From the NCBI GenBank assembly GCA_022822575.1, contig JAJEBJ010000082.1, positions 1-5,791 on the forward strand: a stretch of DNA of 5,791 nucleotides. The letters are read 5' to 3'. The notes under the pieces were generated by a model. It was not told the origin of the DNA. It worked only from the letters and a program-made list of their open reading frames with translations, and did not search any database. A program made the translations under genes and the position numbers. Below are positions 1-5,791 of this stretch, one piece after another. This stretch comes from Alphaproteobacteria bacterium. Its GTDB lineage: Bacteria > Pseudomonadota > Alphaproteobacteria > SP197. Position 1 is the first letter of the stretch. Each line of letters opens with the position of its first letter.

Positions 1-1685
1 GCCTGCTCTTCCTCGCTGAGCGAGTCGTAGTCGATGCCCTCGCGCGGAAACCGGAGATCCACCTGCTGAACCTTCGGCGGTACGAGATAGCCGTCCGCCA
101 CCGCGGTGCCGAGTTCGTACGCGTCGGTCGGCACCCCCGGCTCCAGGTCGAAGAGTTCGTAGGTGTTCCGATCGACCTGATCGCGAGGCGTTGCGGTCAG
201 GCCCACCAGGAGCGAGTCGAAGTACCGAAAGATGGCCCCGTACTTCTGATAAACGGAACGGTGCGCTTCGTCGATGATCACGATATCGAAATGCCCGACC
301 CCGAAGCGGGCCTCGGCGCCCGTCGTCTCGTTGATCAGCCCCATCATCGTCGGATAGGTGCAGACATAGACCCGGCCCGCCTTGTCCTTCTCGGTCACCA
401 GGTTCACCGGGCTGGACTCCGGCAGGTGGGCCTTGAACGCTGCCACCGCCTGGTTCACCAGCGACACCCGGTCCGCCAGAAACAGCGCCCGCTTCACCCA
501 GCCCGCCCTCTGCAGGAGGTCGACCAGCGCGATCGCCACGCGGGTCTTGCCGCTGCCGGTCGCCATCACCAGCAGCGCCTTGCGGCGTGCCTGTTCGAAC
601 TGCTCGCCGATGCTGCCGATGGCTCGCTTCTGGTAGTACCGCCCGGCGATGGAGTTCTTTACCCGCGTCACGTCCAGCGGTTCGCGGTGGGATCGACGAT
701 GGAGAAGTGACGCCAGCTCATCCTTCTTGTAGAAGCCGGCGACGACTCGCGGTGGGTACGCTTGATCGTCCCAGAGGTGGGTCTTGTACCCGTTCGTGTA
801 GAAGATGATCGGGCGCTGGCCGTGCATGGCCTCCAGGCAGTCCGCGTAGAGTTTAGCCTGCTGTCGACCCACTTTCGGATCGACGGTGGTCTTCTTCGCC
901 TCCACCACCGCCAGCGGCTTGCCGTCATCTCCCCACAGAACGTAATCGGCGTAACCGAGACCCGAGGCATTCGGCATGCCCGTGACTTCGTACTCACGGT
1001 CATGTTCTCGGTCGAGCGGCCAGCCGGCACGTTGCAACGCCAGGTCGATGATCAATCTACGGGTTTTGTCCTCGTTCCAGTCACGGGTCTCGGGGACGGT
1101 CTCGTTTTCCGCCTTGATGGCGGCGAGCCGTTCACGCAACGCCTCCAACTCGCCTTCTATCTCCTTTCGCTCGTCGTCGGCTGCGTCCAGTTGGTTCTTG
1201 AGGGTTTTCAGTTCTTCGACACTGGCCGGGGAGTCGCCCGGTGCCAATGTGGGGACAAGGGATTCGTCGAAGGATTTCCCGTGTAGGTTCTCCGCCCCTT
1301 TTCGCAGATACGTGCGACCTGCCCAATAGAGGACATGGGCTAGCTCGCGCACGACGTTCAATGCCTGCTCCGGCGTCGGTGACTTGTTGCCGTGCACCGC
1401 CACATTGCCTGCCTGCCGGATGTACTCCGCTTTCTGCCATACGGCCTCGGGCACGATCTCACGGAACGCGGGTGCGCTGAGGTATGCGTCCAGATTCGTG
1501 ACCTTCGGCGGGCTCAGAGTCTTCTCAACCCTGTAGACTCGCTTGACCAAGCGCTCCAGCGCGTGCCGCGCATGGAAGCAGGAGGCCCGCGGGTCGCCAT
1601 TGACGTGCTGCTCAGCATAGCTTGCGCTCTCCGCTGCATGCGGAAACTCTTGCTTCAGGAACGCGAAGTTGGCGGAGATTTCCAC
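1..1685 (-). CDS. hsdR: Type I restriction enzyme R subunit, EcoEI-like, 3' part beyond window
   Basis: This is the DNA-cutting and ATP-driven translocating subunit, which acts with HsdM and HsdS on unmethylated DNA. The window holds 561 codons and the frame is open through base 1. Visible in order: an N-terminal DUF4145-like helical region (about residues 5-130, with GDPRASCFHARHALE); a charged coiled-coil stretch (about 155-195); a PD-(D/E)XK nuclease core with D247, E262-A-K264 and the QxxxY motif at Q276-Y280; then the SF2 motor with a Q-like glutamine (Q352), Walker A ATGSGKT (K380), FLADR (about 402-406), DEAH (472-475) and TATP (497-500). The later helicase motifs and the C-terminal HsdM-binding part lie outside the window. 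The GTG at 1685 is the first possible start after the hsdS stop in this frame, and it places the conserved NFAFLKQEFP at the N-terminus as in relatives. No good Shine-Dalgarno is at the right distance (AAGGA is about 15 bases away), so coupling to hsdS translation is likely. No damage is visible. Confidence 0.95.
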   Translation of the reverse strand, partial: MEISANFAFLKQEFPHAAESASYAEQHVNGDPRASCFHARHALERLVKRVYRVEKTLSPPKVTNLDAYLSAPAFREIVPEAVWQKAEYIRQAGNVAVHGNKSPTPEQALNVVRELAHVLYWAGRTYLRKGAENLHGKSFDESLVPTLAPGDSPASVEELKTLKNQLDAADDERKEIEGELEALRERLAAIKAENETVPETRDWNEDKTRRLIIDLALQRAGWPLDREHDREYEVTGMPNASGLGYADYVLWGDDGKPLAVVEAKKTTVDPKVGRQQAKLYADCLEAMHGQRPIIFYTNGYKTHLWDDQAYPPRVVAGFYKKDELASLLHRRSHREPLDVTRVKNSIAGRYYQKRAIGSIGEQFEQARRKALLVMATGSGKTRVAIALVDLLQRAGWVKRALFLADRVSLVNQAVAAFKAHLPESSPVNLVTEKDKAGRVYVCTYPTMMGLINETTGAEARFGVGHFDIVIIDEAHRSVYQKYGAIFRYFDSLLVGLTATPRDQVDRNTYELFDLEPGVPTDAYELGTAVADGYLVPPKVQQVDLRFPREGIDYDSLSEEEQ

Positions 1686-1691
1686 TGCGGG

Positions 1692-2888
1692 TCAGAGGGT
1701 TCCTTGGAATGCACGGGATTGCAGGGAGGCGAGGAGGGTGTCGAGTTCGGCCAAGTGTGCACGCTGGGAGGTCGCCTGTTCTTCTACGGATTCAGCGATA
1801 TCTGCGAAATGAAGCTGTATGTCTGTGGGCGGAACCGGAAACACAACGGATGAAAGGATCCGCTGGTTTATCTTGTGTGTGCCGTTGGTGGTACGTGCTC
1901 CACGTTCAATCTGGCTCCGCACGCGCCAGCTACGCCAGACGTTCTCAAGGTAAGCGGGTCCTATGGCGTCGCTGTCCACTACTACACTGATCATCGTATC
2001 AGGGAAGCAAACGCTATGTGATGAGCGGTCTGGGTACGCGCCAGCACCGACCAATTGCTTGTTCCCGTTTCCACGGCAGATCAGAAACGTGTCCGTGCGT
2101 ACCATCTGAGAAGGAGGAGGCTGCTTGTCGAAATGGGCACTCTTCCTTGCAGCAAAGTCGAACCGACCGCGAGTGATCGCAGACAGAGTGAGAACCTCGC
2201 CGTCGAATGTTCCTTTAGTTGAGGGCGAGAGGCCGTTGCGGAATCCACTCGGGGCCAAGTCTCCCAGAGATCGTTCTTGCCACCCCATCGGATTGGTGAC
2301 CGGGTCGCCAAATATGTCGAGGAAGGTGGATTGGAGGAGGGCGTCGAGTTGGGCGAGGGCCTCGCGGCGCTTGGCCCGCAAGGCGTCCGCCGCATCCAGA
2401 ATCTGCGCAATTCGTTTCTGCTCGGCAACAGGCGGCAGGGGAACTGGCAAGCGCTCGAGTCTGCTCTTTCGAAGTGCCGGGACTGTTGTCGCCGACGTCA
2501 GTCTATAAAAGTCTACCGTTCTCAGAAAATGATAGAGATAGCGGCTTTCGACTTTTTCGGTCGGAATGGCTGCCATGGCGTTGTTGTCGACCAGTAACGC
2601 ACAACCTGCAATCACTCGATGGTTCTGACGAATTGCCTCGCCGATCTTGGCAAACAAGACGCTACCAAGCGGTATTGGTCGCGCCTTCAGGAGGGCGAGG
2701 TCGTCTTCATCAATGTAGTGATCGGCGGCGCTAATCACTCCCTCCCCAGATCTGCCAACGCGCGAAATGTCGCCCACTTTGGCAACCGGATAGTCTCCAG
2801 CGGACCTTCCTTGAAGGCGTACTGGAAAGCCTACTCCCGCTCTCAACTCTGCAATCTCTCCGAGTTGAGCTAGAGAAATAGAGCTCAC
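1692..2888 (-). CDS. hsdS: Type I restriction-modification specificity subunit S
   Basis: This 398-residue protein sets the DNA target for both methylation and restriction. It has the usual two-half layout. TRD1 covers about residues 1-150 (GDYPVAKVGD, SVLFAKIGEAI, VDNNAMAAIP, VPALRKSRLERLPVPLPP). The first conserved helical spacer is about 152-196 (EQKRIAQILDAADALRAKRR, then FLDIFGDPVTNPMGW). TRD2 is about 203-352 (FLICRGNGNKQLVGAGAYP), and the second spacer runs to the end (AHLAELDTLLASLQSRAF). The two TRDs look unrelated to each other, so the target should be bipartite and asymmetric; its bases cannot be read from the sequence. The GTG start overlaps the hsdM stop as GTGA, and GGGGAG lies 9 bases upstream. 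Length is normal for the family and both repeats are complete, so the subunit should be functional. Base composition in parts is near 50% GC, lower than the flanking Rpn gene, as often seen in exchangeable TRDs. Confidence 0.95.
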   Translation of the reverse strand: MSSISLAQLGEIAELRAGVGFPVRLQGRSAGDYPVAKVGDISRVGRSGEGVISAADHYIDEDDLALLKARPIPLGSVLFAKIGEAIRQNHRVIAGCALLVDNNAMAAIPTEKVESRYLYHFLRTVDFYRLTSATTVPALRKSRLERLPVPLPPVAEQKRIAQILDAADALRAKRREALAQLDALLQSTFLDIFGDPVTNPMGWQERSLGDLAPSGFRNGLSPSTKGTFDGEVLTLSAITRGRFDFAARKSAHFDKQPPPSQMVRTDTFLICRGNGNKQLVGAGAYPDRSSHSVCFPDTMISVVVDSDAIGPAYLENVWRSWRVRSQIERGARTTNGTHKINQRILSSVVFPVPPTDIQLHFADIAESVEEQATSQRAHLAELDTLLASLQSRAFQGTL

Positions 2889-4372
2889 TTCAGCATTCTC
2901 CCCATCTCTTTCATTCCCTGCTGTATCTCCTGCTCGAGCTCTGTCAGCTTGGCGAGAATCACCATCGGTGGGTCGTACTCCGCTGCCTCGTACTCCACCT
3001 CCTTGTACCGATTGATTGACAGGTCGTAGTCGTTGTCCGCGATTTCGGTCTTGGGCACGAAGAAACTCTGATCCGTCCGCGCCCGTTTTCGCTCTGCGTC
3101 GCGGTTCCGCCAGCGGGTGAGAATGTCGGCAATGTCGCTGTTTTTTGGTTGCGGTGTGCGCTTGTCGTCCAGAGAGTAGCCGTCCGCCTGCATGTCGTAG
3201 AACCAGACGTCGTCCGTGCCTCCTGAGTTGGTCTTGGTGAAGACCAGAGTGGCGGTGGAGACCCCAGCGTAGGGTTTGAAGACGCCAGAGGGCATGGAGA
3301 TGATGGCGTCGAGCTTCTGCTCCTCGACCAGAATTCGGCGCAGGGTTCTGTGTGCTTTACTCGATCCGAAGAGTACGCCGTCGGGCACGATGACGGCAGC
3401 GCGGCCCCCCGTTTGGAGCAGGCGCAGGAATAGGGCAAGGAACAGCAGTTCCGTTTTCTTCGTCTTGACAACCTGCTGCAGGTCCTTGGCAGTGGACTCG
3501 TAGTCGAGACTGCCCCTAAACGGCGGATTGGCGAGGACAAGCGAATACCGCTCGGCATCGTCCCCTGCTGTTGAGTCAGTCTCGGCAAGGGAATCCTTGT
3601 AACGGATGTCCGGGTTCTCGATGCCGTGCAGCAGCATATTCATGCTGCCGATGCGAAGCATGGTGGTGTCGAAGTCGTAGCCGTGGAAGGTGCCCTCGTT
3701 GAATCGGCGGCGAGTTTTCTCGTCCTTGTAGATGCGGTCGCCGTGGTGCTCGACGAGGTATTCGGAGGCAGCAACGAGGAAGCCGGCGGTGCCGCAAGCC
3801 GGATCGCAGATGACGTCGTTCGGCGTCGGTGCGGTCATGTCCACCATCAGCTTGATGATGTGGCGCGGCGTGCGGAACTGCCCGTTCTGTCCGGCGGTGG
3901 CGATCTTGCCGAGCATGTATTCGTACAGATCGCCCTTGGTGTCGCGGTCGGCCATGTCGATGTCGTCGAGCTGGTCGACGACGTTGGCCAGCACCCGAGC
4001 CGTGGGCATCATGAAGAGGGCGTCCTGCATGTGATGGGAGTAGGTGGATCTCTCGTCCGAGTCCCCCGTCTGGCCCATCGATTTGATGAAGGGGAACACC
4101 TTGTCGCGCACCGTCTCGAACATCTGCTCCGGCGCAAGCTCCTTGAAATGCGACCAACGCAGAGCATCCTGGTGGGCGGCAAACACCGGTTCTTCAATCG
4201 GGTTTCCTGTTCGGGCAGCCTTGCGCTCCTTGCGCGTGTGCAACTCGTCCAGCCCCTTGATGAAGAGCAGGTAAGTAAGCTGCTCGATAACCGACAGCGG
4301 ATTCGAGATGCCGCCGGACCACATGGTGTTCCAGATTCGGTCGACCTTGGACTTCAGCTCACCGGTGATCAT
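2885..4372 (-). CDS. hsdM: Type I restriction-modification methyltransferase subunit M (N6-adenine)
   Basis: This subunit transfers a methyl group from S-adenosylmethionine to adenine N6 in the target chosen by HsdS, and it is also part of the restriction complex. From the ATG at 4372 it has 495 residues. The N-terminal helical HsdM_N domain begins MITGELKSKVDRIW and includes NPLSVIEQLTYLLFIKGLDEL. The methyltransferase domain has FRTPRHI (about 166-172), the SAM-binding motif DPACGTAGF (about 190-198), the catalytic NPPF (282-285), then TKKTELLFL and VPDGVLFGSSKAHR. A charged C-terminal helix ends the protein. An in-frame ATG at 4438 would add 22 residues; AAGGAG lies 14 bases upstream of it, further than usual. 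I prefer 4372 because family members start at this MITGELK sequence, although it also lacks a good ribosome binding site. The gene is first in the operon and overlaps hsdS by four bases. All key residues are present. Confidence 0.95.
   Translation of the reverse strand: MITGELKSKVDRIWNTMWSGGISNPLSVIEQLTYLLFIKGLDELHTRKERKAARTGNPIEEPVFAAHQDALRWSHFKELAPEQMFETVRDKVFPFIKSMGQTGDSDERSTYSHHMQDALFMMPTARVLANVVDQLDDIDMADRDTKGDLYEYMLGKIATAGQNGQFRTPRHIIKLMVDMTAPTPNDVICDPACGTAGFLVAASEYLVEHHGDRIYKDEKTRRRFNEGTFHGYDFDTTMLRIGSMNMLLHGIENPDIRYKDSLAETDSTAGDDAERYSLVLANPPFRGSLDYESTAKDLQQVVKTKKTELLFLALFLRLLQTGGRAAVIVPDGVLFGSSKAHRTLRRILVEEQKLDAIISMPSGVFKPYAGVSTATLVFTKTNSGGTDDVWFYDMQADGYSLDDKRTPQPKNSDIADILTRWRNRDAERKRARTDQSFFVPKTEIADNDYDLSINRYKEVEYEAAEYDPPMVILAKLTELEQEIQQGMKEMGRMLK
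2898..2903 (-). promoter_or_regulatory. Ribosome binding site for hsdS
   Basis: GGGGAG, inside the last codons of hsdM, ends 9 bases before the GTG start of hsdS at 2888. With the GTGA stop/start overlap, it supports translational coupling of M and S and fixes the hsdS start despite the non-ATG codon. Confidence 0.55.
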
Positions 4373-4798
4373 GCGTGGGAGTTCAGACCTTTTCTGACAG
4401 TTGCCGATTTTGGAGTGGGCGACTGTCTGGGAAGACATGGTTCAGCTTCATTCTCCTTCTCGACATGAATTTTGCCTTCCAGTGGCCGCATCGGCGTTTC
4501 ACCAACACGCATTTTACCCGGGTGCGTGGGTTCATGGTCGTAGCTGCCGATTCGCGAACCGAGTCTGGCCATCGTTGGATGCGTGGAACGGTCACTGCGT
4601 CGAGCGGCTGCGCTGCGGTCGTTGCTTCGAGCGGCCATGCTGCGAAGCGTTGCCCTTCATACTCTTCCGTCAATGTCGTAGAACTTGCGCGCGTCTTTGG
4701 AAGTCGAGCAAGAAAACATCCAGGAAAACGCCATTTCCGTGCATCTTGCCGAGAAACGCACGTATCCGAGCGCCGGCGTCTCCTGCGAAACTCCCGGC
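4373..4798. other. Divergent intergenic region between hsdMSR and the Rpn-family gene
   Basis: About 426 bases separate the preferred starts of the two diverging genes. Open frames here give low-complexity or arginine- and serine-rich translations with no recognisable family, so I call no gene. Promoters for both operons should lie here, but I see no convincing -35/-10 pair. The only -10-like hexamer towards hsdM is TAAAAT on the minus strand (4511-4516), with no -35 match at 15-18 bases. It overlaps a short dyad, CACGCA at 4506-4511 and TGCGTG at 4523-4528, which is within chance expectation. The Rpn reading frame stays open from just after a TAG at 4679-4681 up to its ATG, so the right end might be coding if a non-ATG start is used. 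Confidence 0.6.
4597..4644. repeat. Imperfect 21-base direct repeat with hairpin arms, between the diverging genes
   Basis: Copy one spans 4597-4617 and copy two 4624-4644, starting 27 bases apart. They match at 17 of 21 positions and share the block TCGAGCGGC and the end GCTGCG. The second copy also forms an inverted repeat, GCTTCG (4624-4629) with CGAAGC (4643-4648), around a 13-base loop. The position between divergent genes would suit a regulator binding site, but no regulator is encoded in the window, and repeats of this quality can arise by chance in GC-rich DNA. Confidence 0.35.
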
Positions 4799-5791
4799 AT
4801 GGATCACGATGCCGCCTGGAAACGCCTGTTCGGCCTGCCCGTCCTCATCGAGCATATGCTCGAGGGCTTCGCACGCCCGATCGCCGAACGCCATGACCTC
4901 GGCACGCCGCTGCAACTGCCGGCGGACTCGGTGGACGCCGACGCCAGGCAACGGCACGGCGACGCGGCCTGGCGAGTGTATTTTGAGGACGACAGCCGCC
5001 GCCGCTCGCTCGTGTTGCTGATAGAGTTTCAATCCGGGATCGATCCGTCGATGGCCACGCGCATGCACGGCTACGCCGGGGCGGCCCGCGAGCGGCTGCG
5101 CCGGCAGGGCGCATCGGACCTGGACGGCGAGACTCGCGTGCTGCCGGTAGTGTTGTATTCGGGGAGGCCTCCGTGGCACGCCCCGGGCGCCGCCGCGGAG
5201 GTGATCGTAACGGCGGACGGCGAGGCGTGGCTGCCGCTGAGCGGCGCCTACCTGCTGCTTGACGCGAACCGCCGGGCGGGGGAGGATTTGCCCGGGGACA
5301 ACTTGGTCGCCGCGGTGTTCCGGCTGAACGCTGCGAAGACCCCGGTCGGGATGGCCGACCGGCTGCGGGCGATGCCGCGGGATCTCAGCGCCGAAGCGGT
5401 GCGGGCGCTGATCGACTGGATGCGGATGGTGTTCCCGAAGAGGTTCACGCAGACGGACGCGGCGGAGGTGATCGCGTCGCTGGAGCGGGAGTTTCCTGAA
5501 ATCGTGAAGGAGGAAGGGGTGATGATGGCATTGGCGGAGCGGGCCCGGCAGTGGGAGGAGGAATACACCCGGGAAGGCTTTGAGAAAGGGCTCAAGCAGG
5601 GCCTGGAGCGGGGCGAGAAGCGGGGTCTTGAACAGGGCATTGAGCAGGGCATCGAGCTGGGATTGGTGCGGGGCCAGGCGCAGGGCCTTGAACAGGGTCT
5701 CGCGGCGGAGCGCGAACTGCTGTGCCGGCAGGCGGCCCGCAAGTTCGGCGCCGCGGTCGGCGACGCGCTGGCCCGCCATCTTGCCGGAACC
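4799..5791 (+). CDS. Rpn-family recombination-promoting nuclease / putative transposase (PD-(D/E)XK), 3' end beyond window
   Basis: There are 331 codons and the frame runs off the right edge. The N-terminus MDHDAAWKRLFGLP matches the opening motif of Rpn/COG5464 proteins (HD..YK.LF type). The nuclease core shows D55 in GDAAWRVYF, then LVLLIEFQS with E76-F-Q78, the ExQ form of the PD-(D/E)XK signature in this family, then an MHGYA-type helix and VLPVVLYSG. Residues 260-303 are eleven four-residue repeats led by glycine. The following RQAARKFGAAVGDALARHL resembles the start of a DUF4351-like tail. Known relatives such as E. coli RpnA are DNA endonucleases that promote RecA-independent recombination, and some act as antiphage toxins; despite the old transposase name, no transposon ends are seen. 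The ATG at 4799 is chosen by homology; it has no clear Shine-Dalgarno, and the frame is open back to 4682. GC is clearly higher than in the restriction genes. The exact target and trigger are unknown. Confidence 0.88.
   Translation, partial: MDHDAAWKRLFGLPVLIEHMLEGFARPIAERHDLGTPLQLPADSVDADARQRHGDAAWRVYFEDDSRRRSLVLLIEFQSGIDPSMATRMHGYAGAARERLRRQGASDLDGETRVLPVVLYSGRPPWHAPGAAAEVIVTADGEAWLPLSGAYLLLDANRRAGEDLPGDNLVAAVFRLNAAKTPVGMADRLRAMPRDLSAEAVRALIDWMRMVFPKRFTQTDAAEVIASLEREFPEIVKEEGVMMALAERARQWEEEYTREGFEKGLKQGLERGEKRGLEQGIEQGIELGLVRGQAQGLEQGLAAERELLCRQAARKFGAAVGDALARHLAGT
5507..5513 (+). promoter_or_regulatory. Internal ribosome binding site within the Rpn-family gene
   Basis: AAGGAGG is a full-strength anti-16S match lying inside the coding region. 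It ends 5, 8 and 11 bases before three successive in-frame start codons, GTG 5519, ATG 5522 and ATG 5525. It is better than any site seen upstream of the gene's own start, which suggests separate translation of the C-terminal part. Confidence 0.6.
5522..5791 (+). CDS. Putative intragenic RpnS-like small protein (C-terminal part of the Rpn gene), 3' end beyond window
   Basis: This is an in-frame gene-within-gene candidate: 90 codons are present, starting MMALAERARQWEEEY, followed by the eleven GxxQ/R repeats and the beginning of the tail domain. Support is the perfect AAGGAGG 8 bases before the ATG at 5522, with an alternative GTG at 5519 and ATG at 5525. In other Rpn genes, small C-terminal proteins (RpnS) are translated separately and block the toxicity of the full-length nuclease (RpnL), and their dimerising helix can carry four-residue repeats of variable number. 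The start just upstream of the repeats fits that layout. By analogy it would be an antitoxin acting by direct binding to the nuclease in the cytoplasm. This is inferred from the start signal and architecture; no expression evidence exists here, and the real length is unknown because the end is off the window. Confidence 0.5.
   Translation, partial: MMALAERARQWEEEYTREGFEKGLKQGLERGEKRGLEQGIEQGIELGLVRGQAQGLEQGLAAERELLCRQAARKFGAAVGDALARHLAGT
5576..5707 (+). repeat. Eleven degenerate 12-base tandem repeats encoding glycine-led tetrapeptides
   Basis: Each unit encodes G followed by three mostly charged or hydrophobic residues (GFEK, GLKQ, GLER, GEKR, GLEQ, GIEQ, GIEL, GLVR, GQAQ, GLEQ, GLAA; residues 260-303). 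Units vary at the DNA level, but some blocks are exact: CTTGAACAGGG occurs at 5627-5637 and again 60 bases on at 5687-5697, exactly five units. The pattern predicts a long regular helix with a glycine face, a likely dimerisation surface. In-frame 12-base units allow copy number to change by slippage without frameshift. Confidence 0.85.

Noticed and set aside
762..1286. Plus-strand 174-codon open frame opposite hsdR
   Set aside because: It is antisense to the nuclease domain and coiled coil of hsdR, whose frame is continuous and well conserved.
2290..2330. Possible internal start in hsdS giving a half-size specificity protein
   Set aside because: The ATG in NPMGW after the first spacer has no Shine-Dalgarno in front of it.
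3626..4468. Plus-strand 280-codon open frame opposite hsdM
   Set aside because: It is antisense to the conserved methyltransferase domain and has no recognisable motif.
4511..4516. TAAAAT on the minus strand as the -10 of an hsdM promoter
   Set aside because: No -35-like hexamer lies 15-18 bases upstream; a single hexamer is too weak to call a promoter.
4516..4558. Eight-base palindromes ACCCGGGT (4516-4523) and TTCGCGAA (4551-4558)
   Set aside because: They do not extend beyond eight bases, and palindromes of that size are expected every few hundred bases.
4383..4673. Minus-strand open frame of 96 codons upstream of hsdM
   Set aside because: It needs a TTG start, overlaps the 5' end of hsdM out of frame, and resembles no family I know.
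4668..4673. TTGACG on the minus strand as a -35 element
   Set aside because: No -10-like hexamer at 16-19 bases, and it lies about 300 bases from hsdM.
4670..5779. Long minus-strand open frame of 369 codons opposite the Rpn gene
   Set aside because: Its translation is rich in R, P, A and L with no domain, and it mirrors a GC-rich plus-strand gene with clear family motifs; it is an antisense shadow.
1..5791. CRISPR array, tRNA, rRNA or insertion-sequence ends
   Set aside because: I saw no regularly spaced direct repeats outside the coding tetrapeptide block, no tRNA-like cloverleaf and no terminal inverted repeats; the Rpn 'transposase' label does not imply a mobile element here.

Overview
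The window reads as a piece of a bacterial defence locus from a fairly GC-rich genome. It holds a type I restriction-modification operon on the minus strand and, diverging from it on the plus strand, a gene of the Rpn (recombination-promoting nuclease) family. Hand counts of sample 60-base lines give about 72% GC in the Rpn gene and about 50-52% in parts of hsdS. Protein style and composition fit a Gram-negative, perhaps proteobacterial, host, but nothing here fixes the taxon.

Layout on the minus strand, in order of transcription: hsdM (start 4372, possibly 4438; stop 2885), hsdS (2888 to 1692) and hsdR (from 1685, running off the left edge with 561 codons present). All three frames are intact. 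hsdM and hsdS overlap by the four bases GTGA. hsdS and hsdR lie in the same reading frame, separated by one TGA and two codons. They encode the methyltransferase, the specificity subunit with two target-recognition domains, and the nuclease/translocase of the EcoEI-like (COG4096-type) family. MS complexes methylate adenines in a bipartite target, and adding HsdR cuts unmodified foreign DNA.

Between the operons (about 4373-4798) there is no recognisable gene. There is an imperfect 21-base direct repeat and a small hairpin of unknown meaning.

On the plus strand, 4799 to the right edge encodes an Rpn-family protein with an N-terminal PD-(D/E)XK-like nuclease domain, eleven four-residue glycine-led repeats, and the start of a probable DUF4351-like tail. 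The most interesting signal is inside this gene. A full AAGGAGG Shine-Dalgarno sequence sits just before stacked in-frame GTG-ATG-ATG codons, ahead of the repeats. This is what would be expected of a gene-within-gene antitoxin (RpnS) made from the 3' part of a toxic nuclease gene (RpnL). If so, the window pairs a type I restriction system with an intragenic toxin-antitoxin antiphage module.
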